Shown here in pieces: positions 26,417 to 36,600 of a stretch of DNA of 64,000 nucleotides. Position 1 is the stretch's first letter. Each line of letters opens with the position of its first letter. Made by a program: the position numbers and the translations under genes. Below the pieces are notes generated by a model that saw nothing but the letters and a program-made list of their open reading frames with translations, was not told where the DNA came from and made no database searches. The stretch lies in assembly GCA_028280885.1 (NCBI GenBank), contig JANQKY010000035.1:16970-80969 (forward strand), written 5' to 3'. The stretch is from Tepidamorphus sp. (GTDB lineage: Bacteria > Pseudomonadota > Alphaproteobacteria > Rhizobiales > Tepidamorphaceae).

Positions 26417-26857
26417 GTGAAAACCTGCATCCCAGACAGGCGAGGGCGCCGCGCGCTCCCCGTATATGCCGCGATTGCCGCCGGCGCCCTGGCGCTGATC
26501 GCGCTTGCCTCCGACGCGCGCGCGGAGAAGATTTCCAATCCCGTCGCCGAGTTCACCGGCCTCGACAAGATCACCGGCCAGATCCGCACCTTCGACGTGC
26601 TGATCGACGAGACGGTGCAGTTCGGCGCCCTGCAACTGACGCCGCGCGTCTGCTACTCTCGGCCGCCGACCGAGCCGCCGCGCACGACCGTCTTCGTCGA
26701 GGTCGACGAGGTGACGCTCGACCGCCGCATTCAGCGCATCTTCTCAGGCTGGATGTTCGCCGACAGTCCGGGCCTCAATGCCGTCGACCACCCGATCTAC
26801 GACGTCTGGCTCACCGACTGCAAAACCAGTTCGGCCGAACTGGGGATCGGCAACTGA
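26417..26857 (+). CDS. DUF2155 family exported protein
   Basis: A 146-residue protein with a long N-terminal signal sequence ([19 protein letters not shown], cleavage near residue 36) and a compact conserved domain. Typical DUF2155 text includes [32 protein letters not shown], and [33 protein letters not shown]. The two cysteines in the mature part could form a disulfide. Its function is unknown; the constant linkage to the NDUFA12-type gene suggests a periplasmic link to respiration, but that is only inference. Its 3' end overlaps the 3' end of the convergent aat gene by 61 bp. Confidence 0.88.
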   Translation: MKTCIPDRRGRRALPVYAAIAAGALALIALASDARAEKISNPVAEFTGLDKITGQIRTFDVLIDETVQFGALQLTPRVCYSRPPTEPPRTTVFVEVDEVTLDRRIQRIFSGWMFADSPGLNAVDHPIYDVWLTDCKTSSAELGIGN

Positions 26858-27468
26858 TGAAAATCGGCGGTCCGGCCGATCGCCGCCTCCAGACGTAACT
26901 GATAGTCGCTGCGCGGCACTTCGATCGCGCCGAACTGGCGCAGGTGGTCGGTGATGAACTGCGCGTCGAGCAGCGTGAAGCCGCCGGCCTTCAGCCGGGC
27001 GACGAGATGGACCAGCGCGATCTTGCTGGCGTCCGTCTCGCGCTGGAACATGCTCTCGCCGAAGAACGCCGCGCCCAGCCGGACGCCGTAGAGCCCGCCG
27101 ACCAGGCGGTCCTCCCGCCACACCTCGACGGTGTGCACATGGCCGAGCGCGTAGAGCGCGCCGTAGAGCCGGCGGATTTCCGGATTGATCCAGGTCTTGC
27201 CCCGGCCCGGCGCCGGGTCGGCGCAGGCGGCGATCACCGATTCGAAATCGCTGTCGATGCGGACCTCGAAGCCGCCCTTGCGGATCGTCCGGGCAAGCCG
27301 GCGCGGCACGTGGAAGCCGTCCAGCGGAATGACCCCGCGCTCGCGCGGCTCGATCCAGTAGATGGCGGGATCGTCGGCGCTTTCGGCCATCGGAAAGATG
27401 CCGCAGGCATAGGCCTTCAACAGCACGTCCGGGGTGATCGACAGGTCCTGGTCGTCGGGCTGCGCCAT
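26797..27468 (-). CDS. aat: leucyl/phenylalanyl-tRNA--protein transferase
   Basis: Transfers Leu or Phe from its tRNA onto proteins with N-terminal Arg or Lys, marking them for ClpAP through the N-end rule. The 223-residue product shows the family signatures [54 protein letters not shown] (in parts), [19 protein letters not shown] and [15 protein letters not shown]. The start at 27468 (MAQPDDQDL) is preferred to longer in-frame versions because those extend past the expected N-terminus. It is the last gene of the accB-accC-aat group and overlaps DUF2155 tail to tail. Confidence 0.95.
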   Translation of the reverse strand: MAQPDDQDLSITPDVLLKAYACGIFPMAESADDPAIYWIEPRERGVIPLDGFHVPRRLARTIRKGGFEVRIDSDFESVIAACADPAPGRGKTWINPEIRRLYGALYALGHVHTVEVWREDRLVGGLYGVRLGAAFFGESMFQRETDASKIALVHLVARLKAGGFTLLDAQFITDHLRQFGAIEVPRSDYQLRLEAAIGRTADFHQLPIPSSAELVLQSVSQTS

Positions 27469-27517
27469 CAATCCACTCCTGGTGTTTCGCCCAACCCCCA
27501 AGTCAAACGACCGGACC

Positions 27518-28858
27518 CTAGCCGTCGGCCAGATAGCGCTCCAGCCAGTGAATGTCGTACTGCCCGTCGACGATATCCTGCTCGCCGAGCAGCCGCTGGA
27601 ACAGCGGGATCGTCGTCGAAATGCCGTCGACCACATATTCGCTGAGCGCCCGGCGCAGCCGCATCAGGCATTCGTTGCGGGTCTTGCCATAGACGATCAG
27701 CTTGCCGATCAGGCTGTCGTAGTAGGGCGGGATCCGGTAGCCCTGATAGAGCGCCGAATCGACGCGAACGCCCGGACCGCCCGGCGGATAGTAATAGGTG
27801 AGCTCGCCGGGCGAGGGCTGGAAGGTCTGCGGGTCCTCGGCGTTGATCCGGCATTCGATCGAATGGCCCGACAGGACGATGTCGGACTGTTTGACCGACA
27901 GTTCGCCACCCGAGGCGACGCGGATCTGCTCGTTGACGAGGTCGATGCCGGTGATCATCTCGGTGACCGGATGCTCCACCTGCAGCCGCGTGTTCATCTC
28001 GATGAAGAAGAATTCGCCGCGCTCGTAGAGGAATTCGATCGTGCCGGCGCCGGAATAGCCGAGTTCGGCGACCGCCTCGGCGACGCGCGTGCCGATTTCC
28101 TCGCGCTCGCGGGCATTGATCCCCGGCGACGTCGCCTCTTCCCAGACCTTCTGGTGGCGCCGCTGCAGGGAACAGTCGCGTTCGCCCAGATGAACGCCGG
28201 CGCCCTTGCCGTCGCCGAAGATCTGGATCTCGATATGGCGCGGCTTCTCCAGATAGCGCTCGATATAGAGCGCATCGTCGCCGAAGGCGGCCTTGGCCTC
28301 GGCGCGGGCGGTCGACAGCGCCTGCGGCAACGCGTCCGGCGTCATCGCCACCTTCATGCCGCGCCCGCCACCGCCGGCCGACGCCTTGACGAGCAGCGGA
28401 TAGCCGACTTCGGCTGCGACGCGCTTGGCCTCGTCATCGTCGGTGACGGCGCCGTCGGAGCCGGGGACCACCGGAATGCCGAGCCGCTTGGCGGTCCGCT
28501 TGGCCTCGATCTTGTCGCCCATCAGGCGGATATGCTCGGGCGAGGGGCCGATGAAGGTAATGTCGTGATCGCGCAGGATATCGGCGAAGCGGGCGTTCTC
28601 CGACAGGAACCCGTAGCCTGGATGCACCGCGTCCGCGCCGGTGATCTCGCAGGCCGACATCAGCGCCGGGATGTTCAGATAGCTGTCGCGGGCAGGCGGC
28701 GGGCCGATGCACACGCTTTCGTCGGCAAGCCGGACATGCATCGCATCGGCGTCGGCCGTCGAATGGACCGCGACGGTCGCAATGCCCAGTTCCTTGCAGG
28801 CGCGCAGGACTCTAAGGGCGATTTCCCCGCGATTGGCGATCAGGATCTTGTCGAACAT
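27518..28858 (-). CDS. accC: acetyl-CoA carboxylase, biotin carboxylase subunit
   Basis: Carboxylates the biotin on AccB with bicarbonate and ATP, the first half of the acetyl-CoA carboxylase reaction for fatty-acid synthesis. The 446-residue length is standard. Motifs include [35 protein letters not shown], the ATP-grasp glycine loop [45 protein letters not shown] and [17 protein letters not shown]. It is a stand-alone subunit, unlike the fused enzyme at 56701. accB lies 14 bp upstream on the same strand, so the pair is cotranscribed. Confidence 0.97.
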   Translation of the reverse strand: MFDKILIANRGEIALRVLRACKELGIATVAVHSTADADAMHVRLADESVCIGPPPARDSYLNIPALMSACEITGADAVHPGYGFLSENARFADILRDHDITFIGPSPEHIRLMGDKIEAKRTAKRLGIPVVPGSDGAVTDDDEAKRVAAEVGYPLLVKASAGGGGRGMKVAMTPDALPQALSTARAEAKAAFGDDALYIERYLEKPRHIEIQIFGDGKGAGVHLGERDCSLQRRHQKVWEEATSPGINAREREEIGTRVAEAVAELGYSGAGTIEFLYERGEFFFIEMNTRLQVEHPVTEMITGIDLVNEQIRVASGGELSVKQSDIVLSGHSIECRINAEDPQTFQPSPGELTYYYPPGGPGVRVDSALYQGYRIPPYYDSLIGKLIVYGKTRNECLMRLRRALSEYVVDGISTTIPLFQRLLGEQDIVDGQYDIHWLERYLADG

Positions 28859-28872
28859 GCGTGATCGCCGTC

Positions 28873-29370
28873 CTATTCGATCACCAGCAACGGCTCGCCA
28901 TACTCGACGGGCTGCGCATCATCCACCAGGATCGCCGTGACGGTGCCCGCCTTCGGGGCGGGGATCGGGTTCATCGTCTTCATCGCCTCGACGATGAGGA
29001 CCGTCTGGCCGACCTCGACCGACGCGCCGACCTCGATGAAGGGCTGGGCGCCGGGTTCGGGCGCTCGGTAGGCCGTGCCCACCATCGGCGAGGTAACCGT
29101 GCCGGGCTTCGGCTCCGCCTCGCTGGAGGTGGCCGGCGCCTGGGCGGGTGCGGCGGGCGCCTGGGCGGCCGGTGCCGCGACCGGCGCGCTTGCCGCCACC
29201 GGGACGTTCACCGCCGGAATGCTTGCGATCGGGGCTGCCACGATCTCTCGGGCGACACGGATGCGCAGGCCCTCCTGTTCGACCTCGATTTCGCTCAGCT
29301 CGGTCTCCTTGACCAGCCTGGCGAGTTCGCGAATGAGATCCTGATCGATATCCCGTCCGGTTGTTGTCAT
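28873..29370 (-). CDS. accB: acetyl-CoA carboxylase, biotin carboxyl carrier protein
   Basis: Carries biotin between AccC and the carboxyltransferase AccAD. The 165-residue protein has an N-terminal helix ([20 protein letters not shown]), an Ala/Pro-rich flexible linker and a C-terminal biotinyl domain. The attachment site is [10 protein letters not shown], with Lys as the biotinylated residue. The ATG at 29370 ([12 protein letters not shown]) is chosen; a longer in-frame version reaches 29424 but adds an atypical extension. In many relatives aroQ (3-dehydroquinate dehydratase) lies upstream of accB; here the space between accB and the dsbA-like gene (about 215 bp) is empty. Confidence 0.96.
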   Translation of the reverse strand: MTTTGRDIDQDLIRELARLVKETELSEIEVEQEGLRIRVAREIVAAPIASIPAVNVPVAASAPVAAPAAQAPAAPAQAPATSSEAEPKPGTVTSPMVGTAYRAPEPGAQPFIEVGASVEVGQTVLIVEAMKTMNPIPAPKAGTVTAILVDDAQPVEYGEPLLVIE

Positions 29371-29587
29371 ACGTGTTTTCCCTGGCGACCGGTCGGCGGC
29401 ACAGCGCCGATCGGAATGCGGCACCTAAACGGCGGCCTCAAAGGCGGATCTGGTCGGAACAGTATCGTCCCGACAAGTCATACATATAGGTTCGGCCGCG
29501 ATCCGCAAATCGCGACCGTCCCGGTCCTGGATATTTTTTGTCGGATTGGCCCCGATTGGTCGGATCGGGCCCGCCGGTCGCGCGCGA

Positions 29588-30460
29588 TCAGCAGGTCAGG
29601 CATTCCTTTTCGCGCGCCTCGGCGATCCGCTCCTGCAGCGCCTCGAAGCTGACTGCGCCGGGAATGACCTCCTCGCCGACGACGAAGGCCGGCGTGCCGC
29701 GCAGCCCGAGCGCCTCGGCGACGCGGAAATTCTCCGAGATCGCCTCGTCGACCTCCGGCTTCCGCGACGCCTTCTCGACGGCCTTGCGGTCGATGCCCAG
29801 CGACTCGGCCACCGCGAGCGCCCGCTCCTTATCGATGCCGCCACCGCCGCCGGGCTGCGCCATCAGTTCCAGATGGAAGTCGAGATAGCGCTCCGGGGCG
29901 ACCATCTGGATACCGTGGGCAACACGGGCCGCACCCGCCGAACCCTCGGTCAGGATCGGCCACTCCTTGAACACCACGCGCAGGTTCGGGTCCGACTGCA
30001 TCAGATCGATGAGCGCCGGCAGCATTCGCTTGCAGTAGCCGCAATTGTAATCGAAGAACTCGACCAGCGTGACGTCGCCGTCGGGATTGCCGGCGACCGG
30101 CGAATGCTCGGAGCGGAAGATTTCGTCGGCGTTGGAGGCAAGCGCCTCGCTGCGCGCGGTCGCCTCGTCCTGCTCGCGCTTTGCTTCCAGCGCCACCAGC
30201 ACTTCTTCCAGAACGCCGGGGTTTTCCAGGAGATACTGCCGCACGATCGGGCCGATGGTCTTGGTGTCCAGCGTTTCGGCCCTGAACTGGTCGATCTTCT
30301 GGTCTATCTTCTGATCGATCATCCGCTCGACCGCCGGCGCGCTGATGGCGCCGTCCTCGGCCTTGGCGGGGGTCATGGCGATGCCTGCAAGCGCCGTCAG
30401 GCCCAGGGCGACCGCCGCCGCGCGATAGGCGACCGGACGGACAATTCGACCAACTTTCAT
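29588..30460 (-). CDS. DsbA-family periplasmic thiol-disulfide oxidoreductase
   Basis: A 290-residue exported thioredoxin-fold protein. The N-terminus has a signal peptide (AVALGLTALAGIAMTPAKA), then a helical stretch with IDQKIDQKIDQF and a Glu-rich coiled region, then the DsbA domain with VTLVEFFDYNCGYCKRM (redox CGYC) and LRGTPAFVVGEEVIPGA (cis-Pro loop). The N-terminal helical arm resembles trimerising ScsC or Com1-like proteins, so it may be a disulfide isomerase rather than a simple oxidase. ATG 30460 is preferred to ATG 30463 because an AGGA sits 5 nt before it. It sits between accB and the BepA-like protease, all on the minus strand. Confidence 0.92.
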   Translation of the reverse strand: MKVGRIVRPVAYRAAAVALGLTALAGIAMTPAKAEDGAISAPAVERMIDQKIDQKIDQFRAETLDTKTIGPIVRQYLLENPGVLEEVLVALEAKREQDEATARSEALASNADEIFRSEHSPVAGNPDGDVTLVEFFDYNCGYCKRMLPALIDLMQSDPNLRVVFKEWPILTEGSAGAARVAHGIQMVAPERYLDFHLELMAQPGGGGGIDKERALAVAESLGIDRKAVEKASRKPEVDEAISENFRVAEALGLRGTPAFVVGEEVIPGAVSFEALQERIAEAREKECLTC

Positions 30461-30614
30461 CATAATCCTGCTGTTCCCGTACCGAGGGACCGGCGCGAAC
30501 CGGTCCAAGATCAAGGGCTCCTGCGGACGCGCGGCCCGTGGGGAGAGATCCGCGGGGCATATCCGCCGCCGCTCCCGAAAAACGGCAGCGACCAGCCCGT
30601 CGAGTGTGGATGTA

Positions 30615-32048
30615 TCACGTCCGCGGCGGCCTGTATTTCAAAATATCGTCAGCCCTGAGCCAGGCCGGCGAGCCGTGCTTCAGGCCCTGCTGGGCGCGGC
30701 CGGCGAAGCGCTTGGCGAGCTCATGGTCGCCGCGCGCGAAATGTTCCTGGGCGGTCGCGAGCTCGGCCTCGGCGACGCGGCCCGACTTGCCGTAGGCGAT
30801 CGCGAGCTGGCGGTAGCCCGTTGCAAAATCCGGCTCGGCCTGGAGGCCCTGGTTAAGCTGCCGGATGCCCTGGCCGAGCAGGTTCTGATCGCCGGTGGCA
30901 ACCAGCGCGCCGCCGAGCGCCACCCGGATCAGGCCGGGGCGCGGCGCCATCGAGACGGCCCTCTGATAGGGCGCGATCGCCTCGCGCGGCCGGCCCGCCT
31001 TGACCAGCAGGTCGCCCTTCAGCTCATGGAAATACGGGTTGTTCGGCTCCGCCCGGATCAGCCGGTCGGTGCCCGACAGCGCGTCGCGATAGCTGCCGCT
31101 GCGCATCTTCGAGATCGTGCGGGCGTAATTGGCGGCAACCGAATTGTCGGAGCGGGGATAGCGCCTGGCGACGCTGCTTGGATGTTCGAGATAGCCGTGC
31201 AGCTTGGCGCGGGCCAGGTTGTGGCGATGCTGCAGGGCCGGCGGGTCCTTCTTCTCGTAGTGCGGGCTCTGGCGGGCAAGCTGCTCGAGCGCTGCGATAC
31301 GCTCGCGCGGCATCGGGTGGCTGACCGCGTAGGGGTCGGTGTATTTCGTCGACAGGAAGGACTGGCTGGCGAGATTGGAAAAGGTCTCCAGCATGCCCTT
31401 GGTGGACTGGCCGGTGGCGTTGAGATAGTTGACCGCGGCCCGGTCGGCGGAGGATTCCTCGCTGCGCCGGTAGGACAAGAGCGACCGGTTGGCCATGTGC
31501 TGGCCGCCGAGCATCAGCGCCTGGCCGGCCTGCGCGCCGGTGCCGCCGGCGCCCGCCATCGCGCCTGCCGCCATGGCGCCGGCGCCCAGCAGCATGGTGA
31601 GCACCGACATCGCCTGCGCGCCGCGGATCTCCGAGCGCATGCGGGCCAGATGCCCGCCGGCGATATGGCCCGTTTCATGCGCCATCACGCCGATCACCTC
31701 GTTCGGCGTCTTGGCCTGCATCAGCACGCCGGAATTGATGAAGATGCGCCGCCCGTCGGCGACGAAGGCGTTGAAGGTCGGCGAGGCGATCAGATAGATC
31801 TGCACGGCGCTCGCGCCGACGCCGGCGGCCCGCAGGATCGGCACGGTATAGTCGCTGAGCAGCGCCTCGATCTCGGCATCGCGGATGAAGCCGCCGCGCA
31901 CTTGCGCCGGCGCCGGCGTGGCCATGGCCGAGGCAAGCGCCAGGACGGCGGCCATCGACACGGCGCGCCGGCCAAAGCGACGGAGCGGGGAGGGGGACGT
32001 CTTTATGGCTCCGGTTTCCCCGGTGTTACGGAGTGGCGAAGAAAACAT
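30615..32048 (-). CDS. BepA-like M48 metalloprotease with TPR repeats
   Basis: A 477-residue exported zinc protease and chaperone for outer-membrane protein assembly, related to BepA/YfgC. After an N-terminal signal region (AAVLALASAMATPAPA) comes the M48 domain. The zinc motif HETGH is at residues 124-128 in VMAHETGHIAGGHL, with the third ligand expected in RSEESSADRAAVNYL. The C-terminal 200 residues are helical TPR-like repeats (ELKGDLLVKAGRPREAI, QLAIAYGKSGRVAEAE). A good Shine-Dalgarno (AAGGAAG) precedes the start. The gene order with the DsbA-like gene and the aminotransferase is one I recall from other Hyphomicrobiales. The precise substrate is unknown. Confidence 0.92.
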   Translation of the reverse strand: MFSSPLRNTGETGAIKTSPSPLRRFGRRAVSMAAVLALASAMATPAPAQVRGGFIRDAEIEALLSDYTVPILRAAGVGASAVQIYLIASPTFNAFVADGRRIFINSGVLMQAKTPNEVIGVMAHETGHIAGGHLARMRSEIRGAQAMSVLTMLLGAGAMAAGAMAGAGGTGAQAGQALMLGGQHMANRSLLSYRRSEESSADRAAVNYLNATGQSTKGMLETFSNLASQSFLSTKYTDPYAVSHPMPRERIAALEQLARQSPHYEKKDPPALQHRHNLARAKLHGYLEHPSSVARRYPRSDNSVAANYARTISKMRSGSYRDALSGTDRLIRAEPNNPYFHELKGDLLVKAGRPREAIAPYQRAVSMAPRPGLIRVALGGALVATGDQNLLGQGIRQLNQGLQAEPDFATGYRQLAIAYGKSGRVAEAELATAQEHFARGDHELAKRFAGRAQQGLKHGSPAWLRADDILKYRPPRT

Positions 32049-32400
32049 CGTCTTCCTTTGTCTGAAATGCCGCGGCGCAATCTGTTAAGCGCGCGTCTTG
32101 CCGGAAACACCCTCTCGTCAGCCGCGACAGTAGGGTCACGCGACCGGTCGGTCAAACGGGCATATTAGACGGATTCGGCAGCCGTCCTCCCGCTTGCGGC
32201 GCCGCGTGGCGCATCGGTGGAGGCCCTGCGACGGTACGGGTGTTTGCCGGAGATTGGCCGAGGGAATGGCCAGAAGATTGCGGCGACAGCATGTCGGCGG
32301 AGCTCTTTTGCTGATCGGTTGTGCTGTTAGGACTGGCATGGGCAGCGCACTTGCCCTAGGGCCTGTTGCATATCCGGGAAAGACGCGCAGGGAGACAGGC

Positions 32401-33582
32401 ATGAACACTCAGTCACCGTCAGGACCGCAACCGGGCGCCTCGCGGCGCTCGGAGGTGGCGCCGTTCATTGCCATGGACGTGTTGCGCGACGCTAGGGAAC
32501 TGGAGGCGTCGGGCCGACATGTCCTGCATCTCGAAGTCGGCCAGCCCGGCGCGCCGGCCCCGGCGGGCGTCCGCGCCGCCGTCGACGCCGCGCTCGACGA
32601 CGGTCGCATCGGCTATACCGAAGCGCTCGGCATCCAGCCCCTGCGCGAGCGAATCGCGCAGCACTATCGCGAGACCTACGACGTCTCCGTCGATCCGGGC
32701 CGGATCATCGTCACGACGGGATCGTCGGCCGGTTTCGTGCTGGCCTTTCTGGGCTGTTTCGATCCCGGCGACGCGGTCGCGCTCGCAGCCCCCGGCTATC
32801 CCGCCTATCGCAATATCCTGGCCGCGACCGGCCTGCGCACGGTCTGGCTGGAAACGAGCGAGGCGAGCGGCTGGGTGCCGACGCCGGACCTGCTTCACAC
32901 GGCCGCGCAGGAGGGTGGGCTTGACGGCATCCTGGTCGCAAGCCCGGCCAACCCGAGCGGCACGATGCTCTCGCCCGACGCGCTGAAGGCGCTGCTCGCG
33001 GCCTCGCGGGCGCAGGGCCTGTGGTTCATTTCAGACGAAATCTATCACGGCCTGACTTATGGCCAGGACAGCGCCACCGCGCTGCAGTTCGACGACGACG
33101 CGATCATCATCAACAGCTTTTCGAAATACTACTGCATGACCGGCTGGCGGATCGGCTGGATGATCGTGCCGGAGCGGCTGGTGCGGCCGATCGAGCGACT
33201 GGCGCAGAACCTCTACATCTCGCCGCCGGCCCTGTCCCAGGTCGCAGCGCTCGCCGCATTCGACTGCACCGAGGAACTGGAGCGCAACAAGGCGGTCTAT
33301 GTCCGCAACCGCGCGCTGCTGGCCGACGCCCTGCCGCGGCTTGGCCTTAACCGCGTGCTGCCGATGGACGGGGCGTTCTACGCCTATGCCGATGTCGGCC
33401 GCTTCACCAACGATTCCCGCGCCTTCGCCCGGCGCATGCTGCACGAGGCCGGGATCGCGGCGACCCCTGGCCTCGATTTCGACCCCGATCGCGGCAACAG
33501 GTTCCTGCGCTTTTCCTTCGCCGGCCCGACCGCCGATATCGAACAGGCGATCGACCGCCTCGACGGCTGGCTCAAGCGGTAG
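32401..33582 (+). CDS. PLP-dependent aminotransferase, class I/II
   Basis: A 393-residue fold-type I aminotransferase. Recognised by LEVGQPGAPAP near the N-terminus, TTGSSAGFVLAFLGCFDPGD (cofactor phosphate region), ASPANPSGTML (Asn contact), FISDEIYHGLTYG (Asp contact to the pyridine nitrogen), and INSFSKYYCMTGWRIGW, whose Lys should form the aldimine. The C-terminal Arg in RFLRFSFAG should bind the substrate carboxylate. Substrate cannot be fixed from sequence; aspartate, alanine or aromatic amino acids are possible. The ATG at 32401 has AGGGAG 7 nt upstream. It is divergent from the M48 protease and converges on rne, with a shared terminator between. Confidence 0.9.
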   Translation: MNTQSPSGPQPGASRRSEVAPFIAMDVLRDARELEASGRHVLHLEVGQPGAPAPAGVRAAVDAALDDGRIGYTEALGIQPLRERIAQHYRETYDVSVDPGRIIVTTGSSAGFVLAFLGCFDPGDAVALAAPGYPAYRNILAATGLRTVWLETSEASGWVPTPDLLHTAAQEGGLDGILVASPANPSGTMLSPDALKALLAASRAQGLWFISDEIYHGLTYGQDSATALQFDDDAIIINSFSKYYCMTGWRIGWMIVPERLVRPIERLAQNLYISPPALSQVAALAAFDCTEELERNKAVYVRNRALLADALPRLGLNRVLPMDGAFYAYADVGRFTNDSRAFARRMLHEAGIAATPGLDFDPDRGNRFLRFSFAGPTADIEQAIDRLDGWLKR

Positions 33583-33592
33583 GGGACAAGAA

Positions 33593-33617
33593 AAAGGGCG
33601 GCTCCTGGCCGCCCTTT
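33593..33617. terminator. bidirectional intrinsic terminator between aminotransferase and rne genes
   Basis: AAAGGGCGGC-TCCTG-GCCGCCCTTT forms a perfect 10-bp stem with a 5-nt loop. An A-run on the left (AAAAA) gives a T-run for the minus-strand rne transcript, and CCCTTTGTCGTTT gives a weaker T-tract for the plus-strand gene. Confidence 0.85.
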
Positions 33618-33637
33618 GTCGTTTCATCGAGATCCGA

Positions 33638-36600
33638 TCAGCTGCGCCGGCGCCACCAGCCGCGGCGCGGTGGAGCGGGCGGGGCCGTGTCCTGCACGAC
33701 GGCCTCTTCGACGGGTGCCGGCTCGGCGGTATCCGTCTCGACGGCATCCGTCACCGCTGTTCCCTCGATCATTTCCAGCGCAGGTGCGGTGTCCTCTGCG
33801 TCTGTTTCCTCCGCAGAAGCGTCCTCTGCCGGCGGTTCTTCCGAAGCGGATGCCTCTTCCGCCACGGCGACCGGTGCGGCCTCGGGCTCCTGCTCGTCTG
33901 CTGCGGCAACATCCGATGCGGGGGCATCCGGCTGATCGGCGGCCGGTGTTTCTCCGGCGTCCGATGCAGGCGCCTCGGCGACGCTGTCCGTCTCCGCCGG
34001 CTGCGAAACCGCATCCGCGCCCGGCTCGGCCTCAAGCGCGGCGGCCTCCGCTTCCGCCTTGGCCTTCGAGCGGCGCGGCGCGCGGCGCCGGCGGGCGGGC
34101 TTCTCGACTGCGTCCGGCGCAGTCGCGGCATCGGCCTCCTCGGACGCCGGCTCGGTCGACGCCGTCTCTTCGCCGGTCATCTGCGTTGCCGGGGCCTCGG
34201 CGGCTTCCGACGTTTCGGGGGCCTCGCCGGTTTCGGCATCCGGCTTGGCGGCGGCGTTCGCGCCGTCGAAATTCCATTCCGCGGGCGCCTCGATCGAGGG
34301 CTGCTCCTCGCTCACCTGGGTCGAGGCGGCCTGATCGCCGCGATGGCGCCTGCCGCCGCGCCGGCCGCGCCGCCTGCGGCGCCCGCCCTGCTGCTCGCCC
34401 GATTGCGCATCGCCGCCTTCCGAAGACGCCTGCTCCGATTCGCCGGTCTCCGCCGCCTCGGCGTCGGCCGCCTCCGCTTCGCCGGTGGTCGTCTCCACGG
34501 CGGCGTCATCGTTCGGCGAACCGCGCCGCCGCCGACGCCGGCGACGGCGCTTGCCACCGCTTTCCTCGTCGGCGGATGCTGCGGGGCCGGACGCCTCGGC
34601 GGCGTCGTCCCCATCCGTTTCCGCCTCGTCGAGGTCCGGAGACACCGAGATCGGCCGGATGACCGCATCGCGATCCTGGGCGCGGGCCGGCTCGCCCTTT
34701 TCCATCTCGAAGGCCGACGCGCCGAGCGTCTCGTCCGCGTCGACGCTGATGATCACCGAGAACCGGTCCTCCAACTCGCGCAGATGCATGCGCTTCTGAT
34801 TGAGCACGTAGAGCGCGACATTCGCCCGGGTCCGGATCGCCAGATCGGTCGGCTTGCCCTTGAGCAATTCGCCTTCGATCGAGCGCAGCAATTGCAGGGC
34901 AACCGATTCGACCGAGCGGACCCGCCCGGTGCCCTCGCAATGGGCGCAAAGCTGCATGGTCGAATCGAGCACGCTGGAGCGGATGCGCTGGCGCGACATC
35001 TCAAGCAGGCCGAAATGGCTGATGCGGCCGACCTGGATGCGCGCCCGGTCGCGCCGCAGCGCTTCCTTCAGGCGCCGTTCCACCGCCTTGTTGTTGCGCT
35101 TCTCCTCCATGTCGATGAAGTCGATGACGATCAGCCCGGCCAGGTCGCGCAGTCGCAACTGGCGCGCCACCTCGTCGGCGGCCTCCAGATTGGTCTTCAG
35201 CGCGGTGTCCTCGATATTGTGCTCGCGGGTCGACCGGCCGGAGTTCACGTCGATGGAGACCAGCGCCTCGGTCTGGTTCATGACGATGTAGCCGCCGGAT
35301 TTCATCGTGACCTGCGGGCTGAACATCGCGTCGAGCTGCGATTCGATCCGGTACTTGCCGAAGATCGGGTCGGGCTCGCGATAGGGCTGGATGTTCTTGG
35401 CATGGCTCGGCATGAGCATGCGCATGAAGTCCTTGGCCTCGCGATAGGCCTCGTCGCCGGAAACCTGAACCTGCTCGATATCCTTGGTGTAGAGGTCGCG
35501 GATGGCGCGCTTGACCAGGCTGCCTTCCTCGTAGACCAGGCTCGGCGCCACCGACTTGAGTGTCAGCTCGCGGACGTTTTCCCACAGCCTGAGCAGATAT
35601 TCGAAGTCGCGCTTGATCTCCGCCTTGGTGCGCGAGGCGCCGGCGGTGCGCAGGATGACGCCCATGCCCTCCGGCACGTCCAATTCGCCGGCGATGCCCT
35701 TCAGGCGCTTGCGGTCGGTGGCGTTGACGATCTTGCGCGAGATGCCGCCGCCGCGCGCGGTGTTCGGCATCAGCACGGAATAGCGCCCGGCCAGCGACAG
35801 ATAGGTGGTCAGCGCGGCGCCCTTGTTGCCGCGTTCCTCCTTGACGACCTGAACCAGCAGGATCTGCCGCTTCTTGATGACTTCCTGGATCTTGTAGTTG
35901 CGGCGCGGCCGCGACTTGCGCACCGGCACCTCTTCCAGGGCATCGTCGCCGCCGACCGATTCGACCGCCTCCTCCTCGGACGGCGCGTCCTCGACGGCGC
36001 CGTTGACGTCCTCGCCGCCGCCATCGGCGTCCGGCGTATCCTCGGCGGCCAAGGTCGCGTCGTCGCTCTCGTCGGCGTCCGTCGTTTCCGCCACGGCCGT
36101 TTCCGGCTCGGCAGCGGCCTCGCCGTCGGTCGCCTCGCCCGTATTCGTTTCGTCGATATTTGGGACAGCCTCGACCGGTTCGCTCGAAACGGCCGCGTCC
36201 GCGACCGTCGACGACGCGACGGTCGGCTCGCCGGCATCGCTCTCAGCCGGCGCGGTCTCGACATCTGTGTCGGCGCTTTGCGCGGCGTCGGCCGGTGTCT
36301 CCGGTTCGGAGGGGGCTTCGGCAGCCGCGTCATCGGTATCCGGCGCCTCAGCCTCGGCCGAAACGGTTTCGTCGCCCGGTTCATCGGCTGTTTCGCCGGA
36401 TCTTTCGCCGGATCTTTCGGGGGCCGATTCGGACTGTGCCACCGGGTCGGCGCCGTTGTCCTCGGCACCGTTATCCTCGCCGTCGTCCGCCTTGGCCTCG
36501 GCCTCCTCGGCCTCGATCAGCGCCTGCCGGTCGGCATGCGGGATCTGGTAGTAGTCGGGATGAATTTCGCTGAAGGCCAGGAAACCGTGGCGATTCCCGC

